Part shown: one piece after another, positions 1 through 8,501 of the stretch | Position numbering within the stretch: the stretch's first letter is position 1 | How the letters are laid out: each line of letters starts with the position of its first letter | DNA from: a virus | Direction: 5' to 3' (one strand) | DNA length: 64,000 nucleotides | IMG/VR virus record: IMGVR_UViG_3300017917_000400 | Location: 40,076 to 104,075 of that record | The notes under the pieces: generated by a model | The model's database searches: none | Told to the model about the DNA's origin: nothing | What the model saw: the letters and a program-made list of their open reading frames with translations, nothing else | Program-made: the position numbers and the translations under genes

Positions 1-1952
1 GCAATATTAACATTCTGTGTTAGATTAGTACTTGTGCTTGCGGCTAGTAATTTTACGTCTCCTGCTAAACTTTCAATTGTATTGCCTGCAATCTTTAAAT
101 TGCCTGTAGTGATAAAATCTTTGTTAATAACTGTAACTTCTGATCCTGTGGTAACAGTCAGTCCGGTTGCACCAGTAGATGCTAATCCACTAGCATCAAA
201 ACTTACTGTACCTTGTTCAAAGTCAACATAAAAAATATCGCCCACTCGGAATGTGCCGGTGTGATCTTGACTTTGATAATAAATTTTTCCAGAGTTTAAT
301 TCAACTGTTTCGTTGGCCTGTACAACTAGGGTTTTATCGTTGCTAACATCTTTGCCTGTGCCTGTATAGGCAAAGTTATGCTGAATAAGATACATTAGCG
401 TGTTTGCGCCGTCTGCTACTGCACCGTAATTTCCGTAAACGTTTGCGGATCCGATACTGCGAATTTCAGCACCGTATGCTAGTGTACTACCGTCTTGTGT
501 TAATCTTCCAGTACCTTGTGTAGCATATAATCCTCTATTGGCAAAATATGTAAATGAGTTTAACCATTCAACTCTAACACCATTTGTCATAGTTAGAGCA
601 TCAACACCGGGTGTGATAAATGTTACACTATGGAATAACATTGAGGCTTCATTAGTTAGGTAAGTTGCTTCGCTACCGTCTACTAGTGCTCCACGACCTG
701 CATCGCCGCTGGCAAATCCCCTTGGATCGTCTACTGTGGTTGTTGTTCCCTGTGTAATAACTGTAACGTTTTGAACATACGGACTACGTGAAGTAACTGT
801 AAATCCAGGAGCAAATCTAAAAGCATAACCTTTGTCATTAATACTGTCATAATAAAAATCTTTAATAGTTAAATCTGATACTGTAGTTTCGCCATTCATA
901 TGAAACACGTCTTCACTTTGACTAGCAGTATCTGGAACAATTATAACAGAACGTAAATCGTGTCCACGAACAGCGACGCCTTGTGGTACTACCAGTGGTA
1001 GTAGTTCATAATATGTTCCTGGAAAAATTTTAACCGTGTCGCCCGGTACTGCTACACTTAATGCTTTTTCAATTGTACCAAACGGCCCGTTTTCATGATT
1101 GCCTTGATTTGTATTGTCGCCGTTGGTTGCTACAAACCAAATGTTTCCTGGACGTAGTGCATAATTAACACCGCTAGGTGTTTGCAGAGAAGACGTTGTT
1201 ATTGAAGAACCATTAACTAAATTAGTATATAAACTGTTCCACCTTTTTGTAGATGAGGAACCTAATTTATACAAATTATCTTGGTCTGGGATTATATTAC
1301 TGTTTACATCTGCGTTAAAATCAATGTTATCATCAGAGTTACTACCAAATTGTATGTTTCCGTCTAATGTAATATCATTTGTAGAATGTAAGTTTCCAGT
1401 GACATTAAAATTGCTATAAACTGTTAATTGCCCTGTTCCGTTAGGACGTATTTCTAAATTAGTATTAGACAACGTTTCTGTTAAGAATGCATCACCTAAA
1501 TCAATACTATCAACAAAAGACACAGTAGATGCTGAACCTAAATCTAATTCAGACAATGCTGTAATAAATGCATTACCACCGTCGATGTCGTCAAGTAAAC
1601 TTCCGCTGGTTGTTGATATTACATTGTTATTGATGCTTATATCGTTTGTCTGTATTTCTGAAGCAAACACACGATCAACTGCGGTAATGTTTAGCGGCCC
1701 TAATGCTGTAGTAATTCGAGAAGTATCAACAGTAATATCACCGTTGCTATAGGATAAATCAATTAGAAGATTTGTAGTTCTAATTGTACCTGCTACATCT
1801 AATGGTACAGTAGGCGACGATGTTTTAATACCTATTTGATTAGTGTTTACATCAAGGTATATTAAATCAGTTTCAAAGGCAAGATCAACCCCATCTCGTG
1901 TGAGGTTATCTTTGAGCATTATACCTGAAATTCTACCAATATCTGCGGGCAT
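1..1952 (-). CDS. Tail-fibre-like virion protein with predicted beta-helix, 3' end cut by window edge
   Basis: I translated this frame directly: it is open from an ATG at 1952 to the left edge (650 codons), so the C-terminus lies outside the window. The start is preceded by GGAG at 8-nt spacing and a late box at 1971-1978. Residues 1-265 are low-complexity beta-rich sequence rich in N, T, S and D, with phrases such as NLYKLGSSSTKRWNSLY typical of phage fibre shafts. From about residue 270 (NIWFVATNGDNTNQG, then GPFGTIEKAL and PGDTVKIFPGTYYE) it looks like a pectin-lyase-type right-handed beta-helix, a fold common in tail spikes. The cell target is unknown. It is the last visible gene of the leftward virion operon. 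Fibre or virion role is confident; adhesin or enzyme activity is not shown. Confidence 0.75.
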   Translation of the reverse strand, partial: MPADIGRISGIMLKDNLTRDGVDLAFETDLIYLDVNTNQIGIKTSSPTVPLDVAGTIRTTNLLIDLSYSNGDITVDTSRITTALGPLNITAVDRVFASEIQTNDISINNNVISTTSGSLLDDIDGGNAFITALSELDLGSASTVSFVDSIDLGDAFLTETLSNTNLEIRPNGTGQLTVYSNFNVTGNLHSTNDITLDGNIQFGSNSDDNIDFNADVNSNIIPDQDNLYKLGSSSTKRWNSLYTNLVNGSSITTSSLQTPSGVNYALRPGNIWFVATNGDNTNQGNHENGPFGTIEKALSVAVPGDTVKIFPGTYYELLPLVVPQGVAVRGHDLRSVIIVPDTASQSEDVFHMNGETTVSDLTIKDFYYDSINDKGYAFRFAPGFTVTSRSPYVQNVTVITQGTTTTVDDPRGFASGDAGRGALVDGSEATYLTNEASMLFHSVTFITPGVDALTMTNGVRVEWLNSFTYFANRGLYATQGTGRLTQDGSTLAYGAEIRSIGSANVYGNYGAVADGANTLMYLIQHNFAYTGTGKDVSNDKTLVVQANETVELNSGKIYYQSQDHTGTFRVGDIFYVDFEQGTVSFDASGLASTGATGLTVTTGSEVTVINKDFITTGNLKIAGNTIESLAGDVKLLAASTSTNLTQNVNI

Positions 1953-1970
1953 GTGATTAGTCTCCAATAA

Positions 1971-1978
1971 TATTTATT
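1971..1978 (-). promoter_or_regulatory. Late-promoter-like box AATAAATA
   Basis: On the minus strand this reads AATAAATA, one mismatch from the T4 late consensus TATAAATA recognised by gp55. It lies 18 nt before the ATG of the fibre-like gene, about the same spacing as the box before gene 6. It could let the fibre gene be transcribed apart from the genes before it. Confidence 0.5.
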
Positions 1979-2007
1979 GGATCCTGGAAGATTAAAAGTA
2001 TGGGTGT

Positions 2008-2751
2008 TTAACGGTCAAAACCGTGGATTACAGTAACAGGCTTACCGTAGGGAACTGCGCTGGTAAATTCAACAAAGCGACCATCTCTAGTTACTGTAAT
2101 AGAAACAGTTCCTGTGCCAACGGCATTATCAGTAACAGTTAAACTTACACCCGGTATAACACCTGTAACTGTTCCCGATACGCCAGTACCAGACACTGTA
2201 GCGCCTATCATACTGTCAGTTGCTTCACTAGTAATTAGTGTAGGATTTCCGTTTGTCTTTGCCACGGATATAGTACTAACAGGATTATCTGCCAGTGTAT
2301 AGTTTGTTGTTGATATTTGAAAAACGTTTTCAATAAGCACAACAATATTTTGAGGATTTAATAGTTCTGGATATGGGTAATCTGTGTTGCCAGAGTCTAA
2401 AGGACCAAAGTAGATTTCGGCAGCATCTCCGTTACCTAAATTTTGCTGTTTAATCAATACTGGTTCTTTATATCTAATTCTTCTCCATGCTTCTGCTACA
2501 GGCAATCCGGTAGCAGGATCTAAGCCACCACCTTGACGCACTTCAAATTCTTGATCGTCTGTGTTGTATCGCATGTGTCCAACTTTTGGACTAGTAATAG
2601 TTCCCACTTCGCCTGGACGATTTACTGTAGGGCCATTAGGTATTAATACTGCATTTAAAGTATCCAACAAAACTTCATCTGTAATTTCAACAGCAATTCG
2701 ATTGTCTTTGACATTACGATAATTTAATTGATTACGTTTTAAAAATTTCAT
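2008..2751 (-). CDS. Virion structural protein of unknown function (247 aa)
   Basis: I placed the start at the ATG at 2751, which overlaps the stop of the preceding gene as TAATG; a longer reading from 2814 would run 63 nt into that gene. The protein starts MKFLKRNQLNYRNVK. It has a segment like those in fibre and neck proteins that describe a sampled surface (VGHMRYNTDDQEFEV, then AWRRIRY), and a Thr/Val/Gly-rich beta stretch in the C-terminal third. There is no catalytic motif, signal peptide or membrane segment. Its place in the head and virion operon after gene 23, and its composition, suggest a virion part, perhaps fibre-associated. The exact role is unknown. Confidence 0.65.
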   Translation of the reverse strand: MKFLKRNQLNYRNVKDNRIAVEITDEVLLDTLNAVLIPNGPTVNRPGEVGTITSPKVGHMRYNTDDQEFEVRQGGGLDPATGLPVAEAWRRIRYKEPVLIKQQNLGNGDAAEIYFGPLDSGNTDYPYPELLNPQNIVVLIENVFQISTTNYTLADNPVSTISVAKTNGNPTLITSEATDSMIGATVSGTGVSGTVTGVIPGVSLTVTDNAVGTGTVSITVTRDGRFVEFTSAVPYGKPVTVIHGFDR

Positions 2752-3089
2752 TAACTTACTCTCATCGCTGTTACAGATACGCTTAATCTTGTATTTGCAC
2801 TGGCTTCTGCCCAAACTCTTTCACCTGTGGCTAACACTAATTTTTCTGTATCAAATGTAAATGTTTCACCTGCAGGTATAGTTAGTTCGTGTATAATTTT
2901 AGTTGTGTTAGATATTGTTGCTGGAAGAGGTGCTAACAGATATAAATCCAATGTTACATCATTAGTTGGATCATAGTTACAGAACATCATACAAGTAACA
3001 GCGTATTCTCTGTCGTCTGATCCAATAGTGCCGGGAGCAGTATAAATCGCTAGTCCCGCAGTTGTTACTAAGTTACTTGTGATTGCCAT
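2751..3089 (-). CDS. Small virion-associated protein (112 aa), function unknown
   Basis: ATG at 3089 with a good AAGGAT Shine-Dalgarno sequence. The product is a compact, beta-rich 112-aa protein without charged tails, membrane segments or known catalytic residues. It contains the phrase MFCNYDPTNDVTLDLYLL and a C-terminal half reminiscent of small beta-sandwich virion proteins. It lies between two structural genes and is translationally coupled to the next through a TAATG overlap. I do not recognise a T4 counterpart. A decoration, neck or fibre-linker role would fit but is only inferred from position. Confidence 0.6.
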   Translation of the reverse strand: MAITSNLVTTAGLAIYTAPGTIGSDDREYAVTCMMFCNYDPTNDVTLDLYLLAPLPATISNTTKIIHELTIPAGETFTFDTEKLVLATGERVWAEASANTRLSVSVTAMRVS

Positions 3090-3098
3090 TTTTTATCC

Positions 3099-4115
3099 TT
3101 AAAATATCATGCTATAAGCAAGAGCTTTACGTCTACTTATAAGCTCGTCTTTGGTGTTTTCTGTATTTACAAAATACAATCCGGTGCCACCTTGTGCTTC
3201 GGCTTTAGCATACATTTTAACACCGTTTGCTACACTTGCCGGATCTGTGGCTTGTACGTATAATTTAAAATGATCGTCTACTCCCACGCATCCGGTACCA
3301 TCACTGCGTAATACTAAATCTTCATTACTTAATCTACTTTCAATTGTAGCATTATAAAATTTTAAATCTTGTACTTCAAAACGATCTGTAAAGAAAGCCG
3401 CATTGACAACATTGTCTAATGTTAATGTAAGATTACTCGGACCACCGTCTGCTTCAAAATCACTAATTTCTAAATAAGAATCATATAACACAGTAGTACC
3501 GCCAATAATAGCACTGTCCTGAATCTTATATGGAGGATTTAACGTAAAATAATTTCCAACATAGTCAATAACTGCTTTAATGTTAGGTATAATGTCTGGA
3601 TCAATTGCTGGCAGTCCTGGAGCAGTATAATCTAGAACTTGTTCTTCGTAGTTAACTGTACCAGTTACATTAACTACTGCTGTGCCGACACCGATTAAAT
3701 TTAAATCATATCCGTTGGTTGTAATAGAGTTAGTCTGCAACCCCATAAGTTCATCGTTTTCATTTCTTAAAACAAATAAACCACTGCGTGTTTCGCCGAT
3801 CTGAGTGTCATTCCAACTTCTGGCTTCATCAAATAATAAAAATGCATCCGGTCTTGACCCTCTACTGATCTGTATACCAGAACTGCCTGCTCCGCCGGGA
3901 GCAATACCGGCACCAACTTCTCCTCTGTTTAATAAAATAATTTTATCTTCTATTTCAACGTTGGCTGTTTGTATGCTGGTGGTATTACCTAAGACTGTTA
4001 GGTCTCCTGTTATAAGAACCGTACCAATTTGATCTCCGGTGTTTAGAGTAATCGTTCCGCCAGAGTTAACTGATAATTTATAGGCTGTATCCTGTACTTT
4101 TACTATTCTTGCCAT
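3099..4115 (-). CDS. Virion or fibre-shaft protein with shared TVLGNTTSI/VEIEDK module (338 aa)
   Basis: ATG at 4115 with AAGGAT upstream. Residues about 38-62 read LTVLGNTTSIQTANVEIEDK, followed by a glycine-rich turn, an SRG segment and a W-containing strand. The same order (VGGETVTLQTTTLEVEDK, a GGG turn, KGTTDKTIVYDD and NW) occurs in the tail-fibre gene at 45330-47183, so the two genes share a module of roughly 80 residues. The rest is beta-rich with VNAAFF and LVLRSDGTG phrases seen in fibre shafts. The C-terminus (TKDELISRRKALAYSMIF) is short, basic and helical. A virion role is well supported; the precise location is not known. Confidence 0.65.
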   Translation of the reverse strand: MARIVKVQDTAYKLSVNSGGTITLNTGDQIGTVLITGDLTVLGNTTSIQTANVEIEDKIILLNRGEVGAGIAPGGAGSSGIQISRGSRPDAFLLFDEARSWNDTQIGETRSGLFVLRNENDELMGLQTNSITTNGYDLNLIGVGTAVVNVTGTVNYEEQVLDYTAPGLPAIDPDIIPNIKAVIDYVGNYFTLNPPYKIQDSAIIGGTTVLYDSYLEISDFEADGGPSNLTLTLDNVVNAAFFTDRFEVQDLKFYNATIESRLSNEDLVLRSDGTGCVGVDDHFKLYVQATDPASVANGVKMYAKAEAQGGTGLYFVNTENTKDELISRRKALAYSMIF

Positions 4116-4127
4116 TTATAATCCTTA

Positions 4128-4149
4128 ATAAGGGACCTAAGTCCCTTAT
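4128..4149 (-). other. Intergenic hairpin, 9-bp stem
   Basis: The arms at 4128-4136 and 4141-4149 (ATAAGGGAC and GTCCCTTAT) pair perfectly around a 4-nt loop, just after the stop of the gene ending at 4151 and just before the ribosome site of the next gene. There is no U-tract, so it is not a standard terminator. It could be an RNA processing or stability element, or modulate translation of the 338-aa protein. Confidence 0.55.
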
Positions 4150-4150
4150 A

Positions 4151-4573
4151 TTATACTGCAATTAAAACTAATACGTCTGCTGACGAATCGTTATCTAAGT
4201 ACCACTTGTACTTGTTACCGCTGAAGTCATATGCAAGACGCTTAGTTAGTTTAGCAATAGCAATATCTCCAGGTGTTTGACCTGTTGTAGAACCAAGGAT
4301 GCGAATTTCTCCGTTGGCTGCTGGCTCGCCGGAAACTAGTTTACCTGTTTTTAAATTAGTACCAGTAATAGAACTAATGCTTTCTGCTTCTGTAAATGCA
4401 TCTGTAGAAGTCTTTAGAACAACGTATGTGCTTTTACCACGTTGCTTAACAATTTGATAGTCACTGGCTAGTGAGCCGCCAAAGTAACCTTGAACTACGA
4501 TGCCTGCTTGTGATGTTGTAAATGAACGGGTAACTTTAGTACCGTATACATCTTTCTTTAATGGACGTCCCAT
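4151..4573 (-). CDS. Small virion protein with MGRPLKK start (140 aa), function unknown
   Basis: ATG at 4573 behind a strong AAGGAG site. The basic N-terminus MGRPLKKDVYGTK followed by a Gly/Ser-rich beta segment (QAGIVVQGYFGGS) and YQIVKQRGKSTYVV is a style I associate with small conserved virion proteins of marine T4-like phages. No enzyme motif is visible. It is the first gene after the capsid gene terminator and probably starts a transcript from the late box at 4658-4665. A capsid decoration or neck role is possible but unproven. Confidence 0.6.
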   Translation of the reverse strand: MGRPLKKDVYGTKVTRSFTTSQAGIVVQGYFGGSLASDYQIVKQRGKSTYVVLKTSTDAFTEAESISSITGTNLKTGKLVSGEPAANGEIRILGSTTGQTPGDIAIAKLTKRLAYDFSGNKYKWYLDNDSSADVLVLIAV

Positions 4574-4657
4574 TTGTTTTCTCCTTATGTTGACGTTTTA
4601 GGTCTACGCAGAGGGATTCTGCATAAGTTCGCTACTGCGAATATAATTTAGACATTG

Positions 4658-4665
4658 TATTTAGC
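4658..4665 (-). promoter_or_regulatory. Late-promoter-like box GCTAAATA
   Basis: The minus strand reads GCTAAATA, keeping the TAAATA core of the late consensus. It sits 5 nt beyond the gene 23 terminator and 85 nt before the next start codon. The terminator-then-promoter order would re-start transcription for the downstream virion genes. The first two positions deviate from consensus, so support is moderate. Confidence 0.4.
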
Positions 4666-4670
4666 CGCAA

Positions 4671-4701
4671 AAGAAAAAGGACTCCGAAGAGTCCTTTTCT
4701 T
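4671..4701 (-). terminator. Intrinsic terminator with UUCG loop after gene 23
   Basis: Read on the minus strand, GGACTC, loop TTCG and GAGTCC form a perfect core stem. It extends through A-rich/U-rich flanks and is followed by TTTTTCTT. It starts about 23 nt after the stop codon of the major capsid gene. A stable UUCG tetraloop hairpin with a U-run is a textbook factor-independent terminator. Confidence 0.9.
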
Positions 4702-4724
4702 AGTTCTAATTTAAGTAATGTTGA

Positions 4725-5891
4725 TTACTGGAATGTAGCATTAGAAATGCTTACAGTTCCTAGGTAGTCAGCGGCATTACCTAAAGAGCTTGCTGTGTTG
4801 CTTAGTTCAACATAACCATAACGTGTCATGAATGATACGACTGGTTCAAATGTTGCTGGATCTAACACAACGCCAGAGCTCATTAGAGGAATGTATGGGC
4901 AATAGAATGCTGCCGCATCACTCTCGCTTGAACCTTTGTAGCCAACTAAAACGTCTGCATTGTCGGCTGCGTATGTGTTTACATACACCTTCATTGCATT
5001 GTTTAGTGTACCAACAAACTTAGTATTTGTTGGGGCTTCAAATGTACCTTCTGTTGTACGAGCAAATGCAGAAGTAGTTGCGCTTTGTAGAATTGTCAAA
5101 GCGTATGGGCTAACAACTGCCCAGTTACCTGCACCACGACGTGTACGCTGAGCGATAACGTTTGCGGCACGGTTGATTAGAACTGCCAATGCGGCATGCT
5201 CGTCACCAACGAATGTTGCTGTACCAGATACTGTTGCCTGGTCAAATGCTTGGTTGTTACCGTTAGAACCTGCAAGAGTTGCTAGGGAACCTAGAACTTC
5301 TTGGTCGATTTCAGCAGTAATTTCTTGAGCCAAAGCAGCCATGATTTCTGCTTCGATGTCAATACCTTGTTGGGCTTGTGCATCTTGTGCAGCCTCGAAT
5401 GTCCAACGTGCAGACAATTTACGAGTTTTGGCTTCAACTGTTTGTTTCAAGATTTGAATGCTCATCTTCTTACCAGCAACACCTTCTAGTGCGGCTGTAG
5501 CGGCAGCGCGAGCTGTGCTAGATGATGAGTTAGCAGAATAACCCTGAGCGATTGCAAATGGGCTTAATGCTTCTGTACCAGCGGCAAATTCACCAGCCTC
5601 TGCGTAACGAACACGTAGAGTATGGATTTGACCAACTGGACCAGTCATTGGTTGTACACCAACCAACTCGTTAGCAATAACGGTTGGCATAACACGACGG
5701 ATCACTGGGAGGATCACGCGGTTAAGGGTTGCGACGTTACCGGCAGAAGTAGCACCTGCGCTTGCACTTTCAGAAAGATACTTACGAGTATTCTCTAAAG
5801 TAACTCCCATGTTTGTGCGCTTGGTACCTTGAAGGCCTTCTAATAGTGCCTCTTTAGTTTCTTGCCAGCGGCTTTCTAGTAGTTCTGACAT
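4725..5891 (-). CDS. 23: Major capsid protein gp23 (388 aa)
   Basis: This is the HK97-fold shell protein of the head. The N-terminal third has the hallmark LVGVQPMTGPVGQIHTLRVR (about residues 76-95) and the preceding LPVIRRVMP helix typical of gp23. It follows 21 and 22 in the canonical T4 order 20-21-22-23 and has its own strong terminator. ATG at 5891 with AAGGAG. At 388 aa it is much shorter than T4 gp23 (521 aa). A site matching the gp21 cleavage rule (L-x-E then G) occurs at L16-L17-E18/G19, so the propeptide may be only 18 residues. Identity is very secure; the cleavage position is inferred. Confidence 0.95.
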   Translation of the reverse strand: MSELLESRWQETKEALLEGLQGTKRTNMGVTLENTRKYLSESASAGATSAGNVATLNRVILPVIRRVMPTVIANELVGVQPMTGPVGQIHTLRVRYAEAGEFAAGTEALSPFAIAQGYSANSSSSTARAAATAALEGVAGKKMSIQILKQTVEAKTRKLSARWTFEAAQDAQAQQGIDIEAEIMAALAQEITAEIDQEVLGSLATLAGSNGNNQAFDQATVSGTATFVGDEHAALAVLINRAANVIAQRTRRGAGNWAVVSPYALTILQSATTSAFARTTEGTFEAPTNTKFVGTLNNAMKVYVNTYAADNADVLVGYKGSSESDAAAFYCPYIPLMSSGVVLDPATFEPVVSFMTRYGYVELSNTASSLGNAADYLGTVSISNATFQ

Positions 5892-5902
5892 TTAAATTCT
5901 CC

Positions 5903-6994
5903 TTATTTTATTCCAGCAAGGCGACGAATATCAATGACTTCCGCCTGGCTTGTAGCACTACTAATGCTATGAGTTTCTTTATTGCCTGTTATTTCTTTTG
6001 CCTCGACAAGTGCCTTCTTCTTCTCCGGTGTGCTGCCACTCAAAACTGCTGGTAGGTACTTGTCAAAACTAGTACGTAGTTTTGCAGTTTGCACACTTTC
6101 TAGTAACTCGCTCATAATTTCTTTTTGGTCCTTAGATAAAGGATTTAGAAGTTCACTCATTACTTCTTTACGCTCAGCAGTTTCTTGTGCGCGAGCAACT
6201 TCTTGCTCTTTGCTTTCAACTAACTGTTGCTTCTCAGAAATAATGCTCTGTGCTTCTGCGAGTTTTTGATCTTTTTCTGCAATTACCTTTAGAAGTTTAC
6301 TAGTCTCACTCTTTTCATTGTGTAGACTATTTTGGTATTCTGTGGTAAATGCTTCAAAAATCTTGCGACCAAAGTCGTTTTGACGAGCTTGGTCAATATC
6401 TTCTTTAAGTTGATTAATTTCTGTTTCAAGACTTTGTTTAACAGTAGATTCAACAAGTTCTGCTGAAGTCTTGATAAATTTGCTCTTAAGTTGAGCAAAT
6501 TGTTCTTTTGCTTCTTTGATAAGACGAACTTTGGTTTCTGCCAAATCTTTCTTATCTTCGTAAAAGTCTGCAATTTCCTTCGCCAATGCTTCAACGATAA
6601 ACTGCTCTAACTTAGCGAAATTCTCAGCCATGACTTTCTGATCTTCGTGAAGTTCAGAAATTTCGTTAGCCAATGAATGTAATACGAACTCGTTTAGTTT
6701 GCTTGAGTGTTCGCGAATAGCCACAGCATAGCGAGCTTTTGCTTCTGCTAACTGTGTACGATCTTCTGCAAATTCTTGGATTTCGATTGACAAACGATCT
6801 TCGATCATTGCATCAATTGCTTCGATCATTGTTTGTTTGTCGTGTTCGTATTTTTGTGCGAATTCTTCGCGTAGTTGTTGAGTAGCCTGTTCGCGGTTTT
6901 CAGCGATTTTGGCATTCCAAGCAGATTCGATGTCTGCTTTGATTTCCTCGGAAATCACATTGTTCTCGAATAATGATTTAAGTGCATCCAACAT
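5903..6994 (-). CDS. 22: Prohead core scaffolding protein gp22 (363 aa)
   Basis: This is the main scaffold around which gp23 assembles; it is digested by gp21 during maturation. The sequence is almost wholly charged alpha-helix and coiled coil (Glu, Lys, Gln, Ala rich from residue 10 to about 300), with no cysteine-rich or catalytic motifs. It lies exactly between 21 and 23. Several matches to the gp21 rule are visible, such as L-A-E/A, I-V-E/A and L-V-E/A, as expected of a protein cut to peptides. It is longer than T4 gp22 (269 aa). ATG at 6994 with GGGAGA upstream. Assignment rests on synteny plus the coiled-coil composition. Confidence 0.9.
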   Translation of the reverse strand: MLDALKSLFENNVISEEIKADIESAWNAKIAENREQATQQLREEFAQKYEHDKQTMIEAIDAMIEDRLSIEIQEFAEDRTQLAEAKARYAVAIREHSSKLNEFVLHSLANEISELHEDQKVMAENFAKLEQFIVEALAKEIADFYEDKKDLAETKVRLIKEAKEQFAQLKSKFIKTSAELVESTVKQSLETEINQLKEDIDQARQNDFGRKIFEAFTTEYQNSLHNEKSETSKLLKVIAEKDQKLAEAQSIISEKQQLVESKEQEVARAQETAERKEVMSELLNPLSKDQKEIMSELLESVQTAKLRTSFDKYLPAVLSGSTPEKKKALVEAKEITGNKETHSISSATSQAEVIDIRRLAGIK

Positions 6995-7006
6995 TGTGAT
7001 TCTCCC

Positions 7007-7642
7007 TTATGATTGGAGTCCACCTATTATTTTTAATAGGCTTTCTTTTAAGTATTGCTGTGCCTTTTTATCGCCTTGTACTTCTTGAGCTATTCTAAAT
7101 GCCTGGTTACCGCCCCTGGTATTCATGAGATGCTCATAAATTGGTGTTGGATATGCACCTGGGGCTGATGGTTGAGCTACTACATCAACTGTAATAATCT
7201 CGAAATCGCTCACTTCACCGGAACCGTCTTCTTTGACGTTTCCGGATCCGCGACTACTAACTCCTAACTTAACACCCGATTCCAACATAGTTTTCACTAA
7301 TTGTCCCATTGGGGTTGGAAGAATTTTAAGTTTTCCATAACCGTTTGGACCATCCATCCACATTTCTGTGATCATATGGCTTACACGATCTAGATTAATT
7401 TTTAGGTCATCTGGATGATCTACTTCGCCGAGAATTGAATATCCGCCTTCTTTCTGGTCGTTTAGTGTTTTGACAGCCCTTGCGATTTCGCTCACAGGAT
7501 ACACACGCTGATTTGCGTTACGGATACCACCTTGGATAAAAATACCTTTCATGTAAAGATTTTTACCGTCAGTGCCTTCCGACTCCACAACCATCCGGGC
7601 TTGATCGAATGTTAAATTCTCTCTTAAGTAAAGATTACTCAT
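7007..7642 (-). CDS. 21: Prohead core maturation protease gp21 (211 aa)
   Basis: Serine protease of the S77 (T4 gp21) family that cleaves scaffold and capsid propeptides inside the prohead. The His motif GEVDHPDD places the catalytic histidine at residue 76, and GVSSRGSG places the nucleophile at Ser129/Ser130. This is close to the roughly 55-residue spacing in T4. The length equals T4 gp21 (212 aa). It lies between the acidic core gene and 22, matching T4 order. The Shine-Dalgarno sequence (AGGGT) is modest. Confidence 0.93.
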   Translation of the reverse strand: MSNLYLRENLTFDQARMVVESEGTDGKNLYMKGIFIQGGIRNANQRVYPVSEIARAVKTLNDQKEGGYSILGEVDHPDDLKINLDRVSHMITEMWMDGPNGYGKLKILPTPMGQLVKTMLESGVKLGVSSRGSGNVKEDGSGEVSDFEIITVDVVAQPSAPGAYPTPIYEHLMNTRGGNQAFRIAQEVQGDKKAQQYLKESLLKIIGGLQS

Positions 7643-7664
7643 CTAGTTAGACCCTATATTAATC

Positions 7665-8435
7665 TTACTTGCTACCAATAATGCTTTTAGTAGCGGCACC
7701 GCTTTCGGCGGAACCTTTCTTCTCTGCGCCATGACCTTTCGCTACGCTACTTAGTTTTGTCGCATTTTTTGAACCTGGTGTATTAACATTACCAGAATTC
7801 AAATCCTTTGTTGCTGGGTTTAATAAACCGCCTTTAGTACCTTCGCCTTTGCTTTCTCCGCCTTTAGCGATGTTAGCAGTTGTACCACCCATATCGTTCT
7901 TACCGGCTACAACAGATTTTTTGTTGTCACCGTCGTCACCCATTTTTGGTGAACCAACTTTTTCTACATATTCTACAACGAAGTCTTCTTTAGTTTCTTC
8001 TTCGCCTTCTTCACCTGCTGGCTCTTCTGGACCTTCTTCGGCACCACCTGCTGGGATTTCTTCACCCTTGTCACCGCCCATCATTTGTTCAAATTCTGCG
8101 GTTAATGCATCAATGATGTCTTGTTTCATTAGGTCTAGGTCGCCTACAGTTGCTGGCTCTTCATCGCCACCTTCCATGTCGCCCATATCGTCCATACCGC
8201 CTTCATCGTCGTCGGCTTCAATATCACCTAGTAGGTCGTCTGCTGGCTCGTCTGCGGCTTCTAAACCTAGATCTTCTTCTGTTGGTTGATCAAATGTTAG
8301 ATCATCGTCTAACAAATTTTCATAAATTTCGCGAGATTTTGCTACCACTAATTCGTGGAACAATTCTTCGGCTTTTTGTTTGTCTTCATTAATTAGATAT
8401 TCAAGCATCTGCTCGAACTTTGCGCGATCAGTCAT
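7665..8435 (-). CDS. Acidic prohead core protein (gp67/gp68-like, 256 aa)
   Basis: The N-terminal 45 residues (MLEYLINEDKQKAEELFHEL then SREIYENLLDD) resemble the helical start of T4 gp67 and gp68. They are followed by a very acidic D/E/G stretch (about 45-155) and a Gly/Lys/Ser-rich tail to residue 256. T4 prohead core proteins from this spot have the same helix-plus-acidic plan. The product probably joins the scaffold and is degraded by gp21. It is larger than gp67 (80 aa) or gp68 (141 aa), so it may combine both roles. ATG at 8435 with TAGGAGA upstream. The long antisense ORF over it is a composition shadow. Confidence 0.75.
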   Translation of the reverse strand: MTDRAKFEQMLEYLINEDKQKAEELFHELVVAKSREIYENLLDDDLTFDQPTEEDLGLEAADEPADDLLGDIEADDDEGGMDDMGDMEGGDEEPATVGDLDLMKQDIIDALTAEFEQMMGGDKGEEIPAGGAEEGPEEPAGEEGEEETKEDFVVEYVEKVGSPKMGDDGDNKKSVVAGKNDMGGTTANIAKGGESKGEGTKGGLLNPATKDLNSGNVNTPGSKNATKLSSVAKGHGAEKKGSAESGAATKSIIGSK

Positions 8436-8485
8436 GTTATTCTCCTATAAGTTGTGGGGCAATTCTGCCCGCAAGGCTGTCGATG

Positions 8486-8493
8486 TATTTAAT
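8486..8493 (-). promoter_or_regulatory. Late-promoter-like box ATTAAATA
   Basis: The minus strand reads ATTAAATA, 51 nt before the prohead core start codon and 9 nt beyond the preceding terminator (8502-8525). It repeats the terminator-then-late-box layout seen after gene 23. One mismatch in NATAAATA. Confidence 0.4.
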
Positions 8494-8501
8494 ATGCACA
8501 T

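Noticed and set aside
2752-2814. Longer start for the 247-aa virion protein
   Set aside because: It would overlap the previous gene by 63 nt, while ATG 2751 makes a normal TAATG junction.
7849-8289. 146-aa plus-strand ORF over the prohead core gene
   Set aside because: It is Ser/Pro-rich antisense of an Asp/Glu/Gly-rich gene, a composition shadow with no ribosome site or neighbours on that strand.
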